A stretch of DNA of 64,000 bases, from the NCBI GenBank assembly GCA_004154925.1, contig QJNS01000064.1:66987-130986 (forward strand). Reading direction: 5' to 3'. This DNA is from Monosporascus cannonballus. Lineage: Eukaryota; Ascomycota; Sordariomycetes; Xylariales. Shown one piece after another: positions 27,442 through 39,090 of the stretch. Position numbers and translations under genes: made by a program. The notes below the pieces were generated by a model that did no database searches, was not told the DNA's origin, and was given only the letters and a program-made list of their open reading frames with translations. Positions within the stretch are counted from its first letter, which is position 1; the number at the start of each line of letters is the position of its first letter.

Positions 27442-28971
27442 AATGCAATCATTGACAAAACTGAGGAGTGCGTAGACTCTCGTTTCCTCCCTGGAGTCAA
27501 GCCCACATCGCGCGCTAAAACTGAAGGTAAAATGGTTTTTTTTTTTTTTAATTATCAACTGCGACAGTCAAGAGAGAAGCTATGCTAAGTTAGCCAACTC
27601 GTTGTCCACGTCGCAGTGCGTATATACATGGAATGTCTTGGAAACAATATCGCAGGGTAACAGTATAAGGGATGCACGAAATAGTTGGGGTTAACAATTA
27701 AAGTGCTTGGTTGCCTTGCGGAAGGAGGAGAGAGGTTTGACCGGTCGGGTGCTCAGCGGGCGACGTCATATGTGCTATTTGCAGCGTTGGACAGGGATAA
27801 AATATGTGGGGTTGGGGGGCTGCTAATGGTCTCAATTGCACGCCTTCGAATGGGGGGACCCGGTTAGGCAAGGGTCGTCTTACCTGCGCCGGTTGAATTA
27901 AGATGTACGAATTTCGTTCGCTCGGATGACCCTACCTCTTGGTAGATGAGTTACGTGCATTTGGGATCATGCGATAGCAAGGTCATATGACAACGGGATG
28001 GAATCTCGATTGGCGACTATGCAGGGTCTGCAGCCGTATATTGGGTGTGCGTGCAACTTTCGAACAGGTCGTACAATGTTGTCGCAAGAGTTTCGACTGC
28101 AGTTAGTTCTGTGGCGTTGAAAAAGGCTCAGGAAAGACTGAGAAGCTTCAATGCCCTATTTGCCGCCGGAGTATGTAATTAAATTAAGTAGGAAACGAAA
28201 ACCCCCTTTTCAACGCCGGTTACAACTTGAAACGCCTGTCGTCCCCAGGCGACAAGGCAGAGAGATAGAAGAGTCGTAAGATTCCCAACTGCATCGAGAT
28301 TCGGAAGACATGAATGAATAAATGAATAATCGCATTTTTTGCCCCGAATTCTTGCAATGCTCCTTGGCCACCCGGAAAGGGGAAATAGAGAACATTCGAG
28401 CCCTCGCCGCTTGCTCCACGACTCCGGTGTTAAGGCCACACCTTAATTATTGGGCCTCTTTTGATTTCAGTGATCGGTTCTCGATCGCCATGGTTTGTGG
28501 GGAGTATTTTTGGGATCGAGGATAAAGTCTGCATCGAAGCCCGATCCGGGGTCCTACTAACCTACTTTGGACTCGGCCAGGTCCAGTCCTTTTGTGGAGC
28601 CTGGACATGTGGAGCTGCAGTCTGGTATCCCACGAATCAGCAGCTGATAGATGCAGGTTGTCCCACTTAATGCGGCTGGGGCTTAACGGGGCTGCCAGGT
28701 GATCATGGCTGTAAGGAAAACGAGGGCAACTGTAAGAATGTGTCAAGGGGTAAGTAGATTTTGGGAAGTCCAAGCTACTTCCCGTTGAAGCCTGCTGCCG
28801 GTCAAATCTCACTCGTTCTCAAGTCACTTTGACATTGCTGGGCCCAAGCGACGATCTCGCTACTAGCTACATATTGCCCATCTGTCAGTCACTAGCGGGC
28901 AGTGCACAAGAGTGATGGCCTGATTTTCAGGCAGGCTACGTCACAGTCCATCACATATTCCGCACATCACG

Positions 28972-29230
28972 ATGGGGTGGAGCCTTAAGGTTTCGCCGGT
29001 TCTTGCGCGTTCCTCACTCCGAGCGCTTTCTTCGGCAAATTCCGGTAAGCATTTTGGTGCTTTGAGGCTCTCTGCTCTTACCGTTTTCAGATAGCAGTTG
29101 CGGCATACTCTACGCAGGCGTTTGCCACGGGAACCTTAAGACGGTCTCCCGCAACATGTTTCTGTCGCAAGGCAGTTGGGTTGCACGGATGCTTGGGAGT
29201 TATCTCCTGACCTATTCTTCAGTTCATTGA
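28972..29230 (+). CDS. Possible two-exon small gene, unrecognised
   Basis: ATG at 28,972 opens a frame to 29,044, followed by a GTAAGC donor and a TTTTCAG acceptor at 29,090. Splicing (phase 1) gives a 70-aa product ending at a TGA at 29,228. The second exon reads SSCGILYAGVCHGNLKTVSR. The 46-bp intron is at the short end for fungi, and the product matches no family I know. It may be a real small gene, a relic, or coincidence. Confidence 0.2.
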
Positions 29231-29419
29231 GAATGAACTCGATGCGGCCATCCTGCCTGCCTCCGAGTTAGTTAGAGCGCTACTCGGATTAGGGGCCGGT
29301 TCGGCCTCATACTACGTCGATTCCCTCAGAAATCGCGATCTGCTAGGACCTGCGCACGTGACCAAGTCCGAGGCTGCGCGGGTTTGGACCCTCTTCTACT
29401 TCAACTTATTATGGTACCT

Positions 29420-29764
29420 TCATTCGCGACAGCCGCCCAAGTGCGGCCTTCCCTCTACGGTCTCTGACCCGACAATAGCAAGGGAGTCTGCTTCCGGACA
29501 TCCCTGGCTTGTCGAGTCACGCAGGACTGCGGGCCCACAATCACCATGACGGCTTCCTGGATGAGGGTCAAAGGCGGAAAGCAAACCAATAGTTCTTGAG
29601 GTGGCAAAAGCTTCGATAACACCATTTGAGAGATTGAGAAATGGGAATTCTGTCCATATCTTCGATTTCTCTGATACCAGCAGAAGATCGTCAGGTACAT
29701 GAAACTTAAGGTCCGTTTTGGAAGCAGTAGTGGATGTCTTTTTGTCGCCACTATCTGTGGGCAG
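29420..29764 (-). pseudogene. Unrecognised open-frame remnant
   Basis: A reverse-strand frame without stop for about 114 codons, ending at a TGA at 29,420-29,422. It has no ATG of its own near the start. Part reads DLKFHVPDDLLLVSEKSKIW and EFPFLNLSNGVIEAFATSR, which has protein-like composition. I do not recognise the family. It could be one exon of a decayed gene. Confidence 0.25.
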
Positions 29765-32252
29765 TTACCGGTAGCCACAATTACCCGCGAGGACGTGAAC
29801 AGATCGTCGCGGGGACTACCTTTCCCTACTGTTTTCATAACCGTGACTCACTTTACTAGGGAGTCCACCAACCGCCAGTAGGGGGAAGATACAGTTCAAG
29901 GAGCCGAGTGGGGGTTTACCACAGCAAGGCAAACCCCGTTTCCAGTGCTCCAAAAGTGAACAGCGACTGCCCTGCGCGAATCGGTTCTCAGATCGTCTTC
30001 CCCGCCGATGAATATAACACTGAACAAGAACAGACTCTGGCGGGCGGGACAACAGAATTTAAGGCTGAGGTTCGAAGATAAAAGATAATCGGGAGAGGTA
30101 GTGCGCTCCGGGAATCGTCGCTGCGATAAGTACGACACTCTGGTTTACAGGTTCGTCTTAAGCCTGCCTATGTTGGTGACCGTCCGATGGTAGTCGGGGG
30201 ATCCGGTTATTGACTCCTCTGTGAAAGGTTCTCATCTAGGGGACTTGGTTACCGAAGCCACTGGTCTTCTGAAGATAAAAATGCTCCTGCGGGCACCGTC
30301 CGCGGCACGGCGGTCTGCCATTGTCATTATCAAGGAGGTTTGTCCCGCCAAGGCGGGTCGTAACGCGGTTGAGCATGAACCAGTTAGTACAGAGTGCCTT
30401 GGCGAAGACCGCCCGCCGCTCGCTTCGCCATCAAATGACCCCATCATCAAGAAAAACAACGTTCCATGCCGTTCAGACTGGGTTCTGGTATCTCCATCTC
30501 ACCAAGTTGTTCTCTTTCTGGAGTCGTGAAACCGACCAGATTCGTAGCAGACATTTGAGCACGCGATGAGGCAAGTGGCAGGCAGACGTTTTTCTAACTT
30601 GATCACCTCGTAGCCATTAGTGTCTGACTACCTCAAGGGCGACAATATTAAACACACGCTTGTCTCCACCGCCGAGTACAGCCAGCCTGGGCAATACTTG
30701 ATGTATTGACTTTACTGCCCGCTGAATGGCGTTCGTGAGGAGCGTCTGCTTTTGGTCTACCTGTTTCGTGAGATATCAGCAGTATATATACGTGTCCAGT
30801 TGTCTCTGGCTTTCGACACTGTTCATGGTGAGCTTACAAAATATCCGCTTTCCATAGATAGCTCTACCCCATCCACTACCTAGATCGATGCAACCTCAAC
30901 CGTAGGGAAAGTGGGCAGGTCCATCACGATGTAGATTGGAATCATCATCGCCTGGGATGTCTCCGTGTATCATGACAGGATTGATAGTAATATAAACCAG
31001 ACACCATCCAGGGGCACACCCAATATTTCAAAAACTCCGCCATGTGTAGCGATAGCAAAGCGTTATGCCACATCCAACACCCCAGGCCAAACTTCTGTCT
31101 ATCCTAATCATCGGTATCGGGCAGACTCTTCGCGCGAACTCTAGTATGGTCTCGCGTATCTCCCAAATTTTCCCTTCGCCCGTGTTCCGAAGGCATGAAG
31201 ATGGCTAGGAACTGTTCCCACCTTCGCCGGCAAGTTCCCAGACGACTGCGAGCGTACGTCGACCCTAGAACCCGGGCCGTTCGCCTCGGAGAGCGGGGCC
31301 GTCGTCGCGTGCCGGTCTCGTGAGTGATATTGTACCTAGACCTCGCCGGCCTTGACCGACTTGGAGGCTAGGAGGCAACGTCCACGCCGCGTCGTCGCCT
31401 CGCCTACCGCGGTTGCGAAGTCTACGAACACTGAATATACCCCTTGACGTTGTGTTGCGGCTGAGCGCCGTCGTGGGGTAGGTAGCCTTACGGAGCCGAT
31501 GTTGCCAGTACCGCCAGCGACGAAGATACGGAATTAGTGTGAGTTGCTGGCGGTTGCGATGGAGACTGATTGGCCGTCTACCGCACATGCACATGTCCTT
31601 CCCTTCATGACTTTGAGACCGGAGGAGAAATTGTCGATGGGTTCAGATGGACCGACACAGCAGTTGGTAAGTTGGATATTGTCTCGCCCAGTCTCATATC
31701 CGGATTCCGGCCTGACCGTTTGTGGCTTGGCGCGGGACCACGGCAGGTCCACCCGGAGGGAAAAGCCGACATTGGAGAATTCTGAAGACGCGATACAGGT
31801 GCTGGTCATCTCTTGGTATTCACTAGCTGCATAGGTATATTCGGCAGGCTCCAGTATCACCGCGGCGATTTCGATGATGTAAAAGTACCACCGCCGGAAC
31901 TTTAACTCATACCAGAAGGTCCTCCTAAATGAATAACACAATATACTGCAATGGGGGACCCTTACCGTCCCCCTTACCTCCTTAAGCCTAACTACTTAGG
32001 TATCTAATCAGACCCGAAACGAACTCTTACCCCAACTAAAGGTGCTGGCATGACCATTTTTGCATCTGAGGGTAAAGATACTGTACATTAGGCTGTTCTT
32101 TAGTCTAAGGTATTTACAAACCTTCCCAGAAAGGCTTATTAACGACCGTCGAAAATAGCCAGGGTGCTCCAGTGTCGTTGTCTTTGATAGACTCAGTACG
32201 GTTACCGCTTCCAGTTCGCTCCAAGTGGGGCTTCACCAGTCGTTAGTCTAGC

Positions 32253-33377
32253 ATGAGAGATACCTATGTGGATCTTGGCGATAGGGAGCCTAAATCCGAA
32301 CTCCGTCATCGTCATCCTTCCAGACCAATTCTACTTACAGCATTCAAACGAGACACCGAACTGGACGATAAACCCGACAGACAACTCTTCAGTATGCGGA
32401 AACCTGACAGCGGCGAGGATGAGGATTTCGGGATCTTGGAGGACAAGACGGAAGCTCTCACTCTCAGCTCGAAGCGCACGGAACGGCTGCAGAAGAAGCA
32501 GCAGACGAGGAAGGCCAAAAAAGTCCGTCAGCAGGGCCTAGATCTCTTCAGCTTGCCCTACGAGTTAATTATGGAGATCCTAGGCTTGCTGCGACCGAGC
32601 GACTTGTTCAATCTGCGGAGAGCCAGCAGGTCTCTCGATGAATTTGTAACTCACAATGAGGCTGGCCTAGCAAAGGCTATCACGGAATGGCGCTACGCCT
32701 GCCTTGAGAAGTGCTACCGAACGCCCGTCCTCCTGGAGAACGTCGATCCTGCCTTTCACAATGACTTGAAGAGCCCCGACCGCCAAGAGCTTCCGGCTAT
32801 TCACAAGAAGCCCTACCAGCATATCCAGTCACCGGATCCGACCGAGATATGCACTTGTCTCACGTGCATGTTGCGCTGGTCGGCACTGTGCTTCGTTGTG
32901 GACTTCGCCCACTGGCAAGGCCATCTGGACCGGGGCGATCCGTTACCCATCATCCCGCGTGGCAGATTCCCGGAATGGAACCAGAACCTGATCTCCAGAA
33001 ACGCGGCCATTGTGCGCAAGGCCCTGCGTAGTCCTCTCCGGCATGCACGATTACTCGAAGCGCAACTGGACTCCACTACCCGCGCTATCCGCCGCCATGC
33101 CGCGAACAAGGGCAACAAACGACGCCGGTTCCGCATGTCGAAGGAAGACGTGGATTCGGGGACCGATCGGTTTCTCGAGCGGAGTGGTCCGCCTAGCTTC
33201 GACTTCCCCTTCCTGCGGGACAACTACTACATGCTAGAGGCTTATATGCCGAACCGAAGCTGGATTGCTGAGCACGAGAGATGGTTCTACTTACCCGCCG
33301 AGCAGCACGATAGAGACGTCGAGGGCGTGGCCAAGTGGGCCGAGTGGCGACGGAAGCGTGATGCAAAACTCACTTGA
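32253..33377 (+). CDS. F-box domain protein
   Basis: F-box proteins link substrates to SCF (Skp1-cullin) ubiquitin ligases. This single-exon gene encodes 374 aa. A basic segment (residues about 74-93, KRTERLQKKQQTRKAKK) precedes the F-box at about 98-140 (LFSLPYELIMEILGLLRPSD, then LRRASRSLDEFV). The rest lacks WD or leucine-rich repeats. It has a CTCLTC cysteine cluster near 200-205, the segment FPEWNQNLISRNAAIVRKAL and an aromatic-rich tail (EHERWFYLPAEQHDRDVEGV). This layout is that of a large, fast-evolving group of filamentous-fungal F-box proteins of unknown substrate. The start at 32,253 is the first ATG; an alternative Met at 32,394 would keep the F-box. It is divergent from frq, 4.7 kb away. 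Confidence 0.8.
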   Translation: MRDTYVDLGDREPKSELRHRHPSRPILLTAFKRDTELDDKPDRQLFSMRKPDSGEDEDFGILEDKTEALTLSSKRTERLQKKQQTRKAKKVRQQGLDLFSLPYELIMEILGLLRPSDLFNLRRASRSLDEFVTHNEAGLAKAITEWRYACLEKCYRTPVLLENVDPAFHNDLKSPDRQELPAIHKKPYQHIQSPDPTEICTCLTCMLRWSALCFVVDFAHWQGHLDRGDPLPIIPRGRFPEWNQNLISRNAAIVRKALRSPLRHARLLEAQLDSTTRAIRRHAANKGNKRRRFRMSKEDVDSGTDRFLERSGPPSFDFPFLRDNYYMLEAYMPNRSWIAEHERWFYLPAEQHDRDVEGVAKWAEWRRKRDAKLT

Positions 33378-33532
33378 AACCGACGCATGGAGACAATAAG
33401 GCTCATGGTTAACAACTCCTAAAATGCGCCTGCCAAAAGTTGCCCGAATTCGTGCAGGTAGGTGTACGGGTGTCGCTCTTTGATTGTACATATCCCTAGC
33501 TACTATACGACCCTATTATCCAACATGACACG

Positions 33533-33901
33533 CTACAAGATCACACAGCAACAGGAGTTTGGATCATCGCGTTGTGTCCGAGGCCGATAGATGTACGGTG
33601 GCGGTGAGGGCAAGCGAGAGATAGGCCTCGGCGGCCAATCGGGTGGCATCCTATGGGAGGACGTTGGTGGCACTCTTGCGTCCAGTTCTATCTCACTCCT
33701 GCCCTGATTGGCGTTTCCAGCCATTGGCTTTCTTCTCAAGCCTCGACCCCGCTCTCCCGCATTGCCGCCATCCTTCGTATGCTCAACGAATCGTACGTCT
33801 CGGGCTTGGTGTTTTTGGTCAACTCCGGGCGCAAAAGTAGGCTTCGCATAAGGGTCTCCGTCGTCCGGGCTGCCACGGACATCGGGCGACATTATGGACA
33901 A
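33533..33901 (-). CDS. Small proline-rich protein with C-terminal CaaX box
   Basis: A 122-aa single-exon frame on the strand opposite the F-box gene, its 3' end 155 bp from it. The product is charged and proline-rich (PPDWPPRPISRLPSPPPY) and ends SCCCVIL. Cys-Val-Ile-Leu is a CaaX motif with a C-terminal Leu, which favours geranylgeranylation. The two cysteines before it could be palmitoylated, a common way to fix a protein to the plasma membrane. There is no hydrophobic segment or known domain. Many small fungal proteins of this kind exist without known function. Whether it is expressed is not known, and the motif at the very end is the main support. Confidence 0.5.
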   Translation of the reverse strand: MSIMSPDVRGSPDDGDPYAKPTFAPGVDQKHQARDVRFVEHTKDGGNAGERGRGLRRKPMAGNANQGRSEIELDARVPPTSSHRMPPDWPPRPISRLPSPPPYIYRPRTQRDDPNSCCCVIL

Positions 33902-34457
33902 TGGAGAGACGGGTCTTGGCGGACCCCGATCGCATTGTGAACCAGGGGCAGACGGCAGCGATATGATCTGTGTAGGTCAGAAATGGAGCGTGATGCTACA
34001 GAGTGGATGCGCTAGGAGGTATGCATACCACAGACTCCACCCGGGGGGCGGTAGCTTGTTCCGGCTGACGCGCTGGACTAGGTCTGTATGCCATGGTGGA
34101 AGGACTTGGTGATGATGATATTACTGTCAAGTTGTGGGTGGGACTGCAAGTGGAAGAGGAGGAAAGGTAACACTATAGCAAGTAAGTTATATAGCTTCGC
34201 ACGGGCCGTTGTACAATACAGCATGATGGTTCGCGAATGGTCATTGTCCGACGCCGTGAATCACTGGCGGTCGAACTACCTCCTGAAGGTCCTTGATGGT
34301 CATTTTCAAGACCTTGAATCAAGGGAAAATCGAGTCACCGTCTGGCTGAATCACTAGTCAGAGACACATAGTATGATTGACATGCTGTTCTCGAACAACA
34401 ATGAACCACCTTCACCGCTTGCATTTACTGACGGTACTAGTATCCCAACCTAACTAA
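33902..34457. other. Intergenic, no gene seen
   Basis: Balanced composition; no frame with protein-like content or splice-consistent exons found. It separates the CaaX protein (its 5' side) from the 3' end of the hydrolase gene. Confidence 0.4.
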
Positions 34458-35252
34458 TTATATGACGCCCGTCTTCTTCGCAACCTCAAGGATCTGGTCC
34501 ACCACCGGCTGCACATCAGTCGCCTTCAACGGAACCCTGTGCGCGCCGTCCCACTCCACGAGCCTCACGGAGGCCGGATCGCAGTAGGCCTCCATCAGGT
34601 CGCGGTGGAGGTGCAGCGCGGGATCGTTCCTGCCGTGGACGTGGATGGTCGGCAGCCTGAGCACGTGGCGTCCGGCCGCGATGTCCATCAGGTCCGGGGG
34701 GCCACGGAGCCCGACCTCGCCGGCGCCGCTGAGCAACGACGACGTGAAGATGTCCGGGTCCAGCGCCACAAGGGGGCTGCGGCCCGCCATGAGGACGGCG
34801 AACCTCCACCGGCTGCCCGCGCCGAGCAGCTTCTCCTCCTCGCGCACCTGCTGCCGGAACAGCAGGCTGGCGGCGAGCTTGGCGCCCTGGCTGAACCCGA
34901 GCAGGCCGACCCAGGGCCCCGCGCCGCCGGCCGCGTCGTCGGCGTCCTTGGCGGCCGTCAGCGCGGCGTCGATGGCCGCCACGGCCTCCCGGTCGTCCAG
35001 CGGCGGGTGCTCCGGCAGCCAGCCCAGCCAGCGCTTGAAAGGCCCGTGGTCGGCGTACACGGACAGCACGTCGGGCCCCGCCGCCGAGTCGAACGGCGCC
35101 TCTGCGTACACGAACCGGAAGTGCGGGGACAGCGCCCTCGCGAGAGTGCGGCACTGCACCCGGAAGATCCGGCTATTCGTACCACCACCATGGAGGCACA
35201 GAATGCGCGGCAGGTCCAGTGAGGGGTCGGCGGCTGATTGGATGTCACCCAT
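34458..35252 (-). CDS. FSH1-family serine hydrolase (alpha/beta hydrolase)
   Basis: This 264-aa single-exon protein belongs to the fungal FSH1 (DUF341) family, related to human OVCA2 and to the thioesterase LovG. The alpha/beta-hydrolase fold hydrolyses esters or thioesters. The sequence opens with LPRILCLHGGGTNSRIFRVQ, the typical family start, and the substrate-pocket stretch YAEAPFDS follows. The nucleophile is Ser121 in GFSQG, the acid Asp210 in HGRNDP and the base His238 in WDGAHRVP, so the triad is complete. There is no signal peptide, which fits a cytosolic enzyme. LovG relatives release polyketide chains, but no polyketide synthase is near, so that role is not supported here. The gene is clearly more GC-rich than its neighbours. 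The start is the first Met and fits family length. Confidence 0.88.
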   Translation of the reverse strand: MGDIQSAADPSLDLPRILCLHGGGTNSRIFRVQCRTLARALSPHFRFVYAEAPFDSAAGPDVLSVYADHGPFKRWLGWLPEHPPLDDREAVAAIDAALTAAKDADDAAGGAGPWVGLLGFSQGAKLAASLLFRQQVREEEKLLGAGSRWRFAVLMAGRSPLVALDPDIFTSSLLSGAGEVGLRGPPDLMDIAAGRHVLRLPTIHVHGRNDPALHLHRDLMEAYCDPASVRLVEWDGAHRVPLKATDVQPVVDQILEVAKKTGVI

Positions 35253-35990
35253 CGTGCTGCTGCTGGTGCGGGGTCGACTGCGACGCCAGGTGGATGGATG
35301 GATGGATGGATGTATGATTAACCGTCCGTTTCTGCGTCGATCTAGGGAAGGCCACTCGCCTGCTAACGTTGGAGGTACCTAGGCGCGGTGGAGATAGCGA
35401 TACTTTATATAGGCAGGAATGAGTTCACTGAGGTGAGTAAAGCGTATATTTTCTGAAGCTGATTGCCGCTGGCGGATTACTGACTCTACCGTATAGCTCG
35501 CATTTCGGCTTATCGAATCAAAGCTCGGGAACTTACGGACTTCGCCAACTTTCACCCCTGGCTACTTAATTCGCCCACCCCCTGGTCTAGAATGACGCGA
35601 TCCGAAAAAAGGAAACGTAAACCGTGAAGTATTATACGGAAGCGACGAGACTCGGAAACACTGTGCCACAGATGGAATTGGCCCCCAAGACGGATCATTA
35701 GCAGGCGGTAGTGACTTCTACTAGTTCCACGAAGAGTAACTGGCTTTTACGCGGACCGTCAAAAGCGCACAATATCTATTAACAGAGCTAGTAGAGCCGT
35801 CTAACTATTTGGTGGACCGGAGTGTGCTGTAGCGCGAAATACATGCCACGTATTCTTATTTAGGCCTTACCCCTGCTCATCGAAGCTTTGTTATGCTGTG
35901 GACAGAGGTCTAAGCATTTAGTGCCGTTCCTGCGAAGAGCCAAAGGCATGACCGTGGTGGAGTGGTTTGCAATAAACACCTGGGCAGTTT
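35253..35990. other. Spacer with TGGA microsatellite
   Basis: Spacer between the hydrolase 5' end and the transporter 3' end. Its only notable feature is a short perfect TGGA repeat at 35,291-35,312, some 40 bp upstream of the hydrolase start codon, probably in its 5' untranslated region. No gene seen. Confidence 0.5.
35291..35312. repeat. (TGGA)n microsatellite
   Basis: Five and a half perfect tandem copies of TGGA, with one more imperfect unit following. It lies just upstream of the FSH1-type hydrolase. Confidence 0.9.
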
Positions 35991-38163
35991 TTACCTGTGG
36001 AGGCTCCCCACACGCTGTCTCGGTACACCGTGCCGCTTCTCGCTTCTCTGCCGCTCCAGCCCCCAATCTTCCTCCTTCGAGTGTTCGGGAAGTGCAGGCT
36101 TGCCGCCTAGGCTAGCCAGGACCATTTTTTTCGTCGCCGTGAAGTCGTCCAGGACCTGCAACTCCTCCAGCCTGAACCACCTAGGCAACACGAGGATCCT
36201 CATGGGCATGAGGAGCATGATGATCACGGGGAACCCAATCGCCGCTATCGTATGCGAGATGGTGACGCAGGCGGCAACCGTGACGACCTGGATGCTGATG
36301 TAGAGCAGGATCTTCCGTCTCTGAACTCGGAGCAGGGGCTCGTCCCGGTGAATGAATCGGTCTTCGGCCTGCAGAAGGATGAACTTCTGGAGGATACCGT
36401 TCGACTCGATGGAACCCCACTGCGATATTGTTAGCGGTTGAATAAATCGACTCCCCGATAATAGACGGTATGCCACACACCCCAACGACGAAGAAGACGC
36501 CGGCGAAAACTGCAGCCGGCATGGTATGGAGCACGACCAGGAGAGGTCCGGTCATTGTCCCGATAAGAGCAAGGCCCATTAGGAAGTGCGTAACGCGCTG
36601 CTCGACCACCGCTTCGGCCTTCACTATCGGGCGGCGGATTTCCGTGCCTTCCCCTTCAGCGGTGGCAATGATGCGCAGCTCGGTCTTATAGACGGTAAGC
36701 GAGTCTGTATGGACGGGCGCCTGGGGCACGAGGCCGTTCGGCATCGGGAGCCCAAGGATGCCGGCGACGAATGTGGTGCAGCCCAGCAGGAAGAAGTCCC
36801 AGTGGAAGCCCCCAGGCTTCTTCAGGGGGAACTGGCGGGCCTGGGCTGTTATGCTGCTGACGTTCTTCAATTTTACCCCTTCAAGTTAGCCCAGTGTTCG
36901 CCGCAAGCACTGACGTGACTCACGTGATCATAATAAAAGAGCAACATAACCAAGAACCCGAAAGGCATTGCTACAAAAACCCATTTCACGTCGAGGGTCC
37001 AGAAGTCGATTAACCAGCTTCGTGGTTGCGTCGGTGAGAAGGCGGCGACGACGGGGACCCGTGCAACCTGGGTTTCTTCGAGTCTTCCCGGGATGTGTGA
37101 AAAGCCAACCCAGAACAGCGTGCAGAACTAATGGTCCGTTAGGATGTCTCCCATAAGGAGCTGAACCCGATAAGACTTACAACATAGGCGTAATCTGCCA
37201 GGATTCCTCTGACACCCGCCCTCCACATCTTCCCCTGACCGAGCTTTTCGAGAGCATAGACCGTCAAGAAGTAAAGAATGGCGATCATGCAAGCCAGATA
37301 ACCAGCAGCGGATCCGCCCTCGTGGAACTCGTTGATAAGCTCTTCAACGCCCTTAACTATGTCGGATGTCAGTTGGGAGGGAATGACCAACCGGGTATTG
37401 GAGGTAGACTCACTTATGTAGATGATGCCGACGTACATGCCAAAGGACTCGCTCGAGAAGTCCGTAACGTAGCGCATGTAATCGCAGGCATTGAGGACGG
37501 CGACCAGCCAGTGGAAGATGGCAGCCCAGATCCCGGTCCACGCCATGAACTGCGGGTAAATGGATGCATCGTAGATGCTGATGATGTCGTAAGTCGTGAA
37601 GTTGAAGAGCGAAATCAGACCAGTGACGCCGACGATGGTGAGCGGCTGGGCGCCGATCAAGCTGAAGACGACCGCGGCTAGGGCCGACGAGAAGAGCGCC
37701 TCGTTCACGCCGAAAAACTCACCGGTTCGCCGATACATGTCGAGTGTGTAGGCGATAGCCGGTAAGAGACTGCGGAGTCGATCAGCATGCACGGAAGCTC
37801 GGGCCACCATAGCCATGAAGGGGTATGACCATAACGCTAGGTGTTTTGAAATGAGGGGAGAAGACGTTACTTGACGAAGTACATGCGAATCGTGCTAGCG
37901 ACGGTGCGGTAGTTCCAGGCATCAGTGATATCGCTCAGGTAATAGGGAAGTCTTCTCTTGACGTCATGATACATGCCGCGTCCCGGCCGCAGGACCCTCC
38001 AGCGCCTCCAACCCCGGACATCTTCGTAGGAGTACGAGGCCTTCGAACGCTGCCTTTCCAGTTGACCTTCCGCGTTTCCGCCGTTCCTGCGTTCATCATA
38101 GGGACTTGGATCCCCGGTGCCGAGAGGCTCGGTTCGCAAACTACTCTCACTACGCGCGCTCAT
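35991..38163 (-). CDS. Borate / bicarbonate (anion exchanger family) transporter, Bor1-like, five exons
   Basis: This is a plasma-membrane anion transporter of the SLC4-like family whose yeast member Bor1 exports borate. Spliced by eye it has exons 38,163-37,871, 37,769-37,181, 37,127-36,924, 36,864-36,481 and 36,419-35,991. The introns (101, 53, 59 and 61 bp) all have GT-AG ends, and the three shorter ones have CTAAC-type branch sites. The product is 632 aa, within the usual family range, with all phases matching. The N-terminus is cytosolic. Family landmarks include RLPYYLSDITDAW, LLPAIAYTLDMYRRTGEFFG, GAQPLTIVGVTGLISLFNFT, FWVGFSHIPG, SWLIDFWTLDVKWVFVAMPF, YYDHNVSSIT and VVGWGSIESNGIL. Many hydrophobic segments are visible. 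The tail ends VPRQRVGSLHR, similar in style to fungal homologues. No frame breaks. Boron or bicarbonate as substrate follows from the family, not from this sequence. Confidence 0.9.
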
Positions 38164-39090
38164 GGGTCAGGCCTTGGCCCTTTTGGCTTGCCGTCACAGC
38201 GTGGTCAGAAAATTTCGGTTACTTGAGTGGAGGGACCCCGTGTTTACTTTAAAGACAAAGCGTGAGATACTACTCCGGAAATGTACTTGCGTCGCGTAGA
38301 TTGAGGATTAGAAGAGGAAAGTTCGAGGGGGTTGGAACGGAGATATAGACGAGCTACATATACCATCGCCAATTCCAAGAGAAAAGGGGTTCTACCATCC
38401 GCCCCCCGACGTTTTCTAAAATGCGAGATGCGGTGTACCAAGATTCCCGAAAAGTTTGCCCCAGCCAGGCCATACATCCCTGCCTGGATGTACGTCCGCC
38501 ATGTAGAGGCTTTCGGGGCAGAAGCTGTTAGGACATGCCGTTCTAGTAGGGACATTCAGAGCGTCGCTCGGTTTATAGCACCCGAAACCTCACGCTTTGC
38601 CGATCGATTATTTCAGCTGAGACTTTTCGCGTGACCTACCCCCTACCGTGTATCGTAACTATAGTCAGTTAGTAGATGCCGGTTTAGGTATATGCTCTTC
38701 CTATTTTGCGAGTTAATTACGTACGGCTGACATTGCTCTACAACTTTAACTGGTATGACACTAAGTCCTGCCTGAAGAAGCCGCTTCAATCCAGTTTGTA
38801 TAGTACAGCTCCGAAGACGAAGGCATAGGTAGTATAATGACGTACGTTTGAAGCTGCGAAACCAGAAAATTTGAAAGAAAACCGCCCTATGTGGGACGCG
38901 GTTCTGCCCGGGCAGAAAAATTTCAGAGAGATTAGCTATTCTTGATGTACGTAATGTATTAGGTAATTAAAGGCGGCTCCCCCCTTGCCGGCCCCTTCAA
39001 GTAGCTCCGGTCCGCATTATTATGAATCGCCCACGTTCCATTTCGCATATCTCACCACGCCGATTAAAGTTGTTACGATAGCCAGGCAAG
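38164..39090. other. Divergent promoter region between transporter and SET gene
   Basis: About 0.9 kb between two genes transcribed away from each other, so both promoters should lie here. No coding potential or repeat stands out. Confidence 0.4.

Larger units (their letters stand above)
27559..32252. other. Long region upstream of frq; remnants only
   Basis: About 4.7 kb between the divergent frq and F-box genes. The part next to frq should hold its promoter and light-response elements; I do not call specific sites. A T-run (27,536-27,549, read on the plus strand) lies just upstream of the chosen start. Coding-like but unrecognised pieces are listed separately (28,972-29,230 and 29,420-29,764). 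A further open frame on the forward strand near 31,211-31,323 (FAGKFPDDCERTSTLEPG) and one on the reverse strand at 31,534-31,941 look partly protein-like, but neither can be assigned. Confidence 0.4.

Noticed and set aside
31534..31941. 135-codon reverse-strand frame with several cysteines
   Set aside because: Partly protein-like, but the opposite strand is equally open, there is no signal peptide or family, and no splice-supported extension was found.
34516..35154. Long Arg-rich open frames on both strands over the FSH1 gene (also 34,539-35,222 and 34,645-35,382 plus strand)
   Set aside because: They are by-products of very high GC content; only the frame with the Ser-Asp-His triad fits a protein family.
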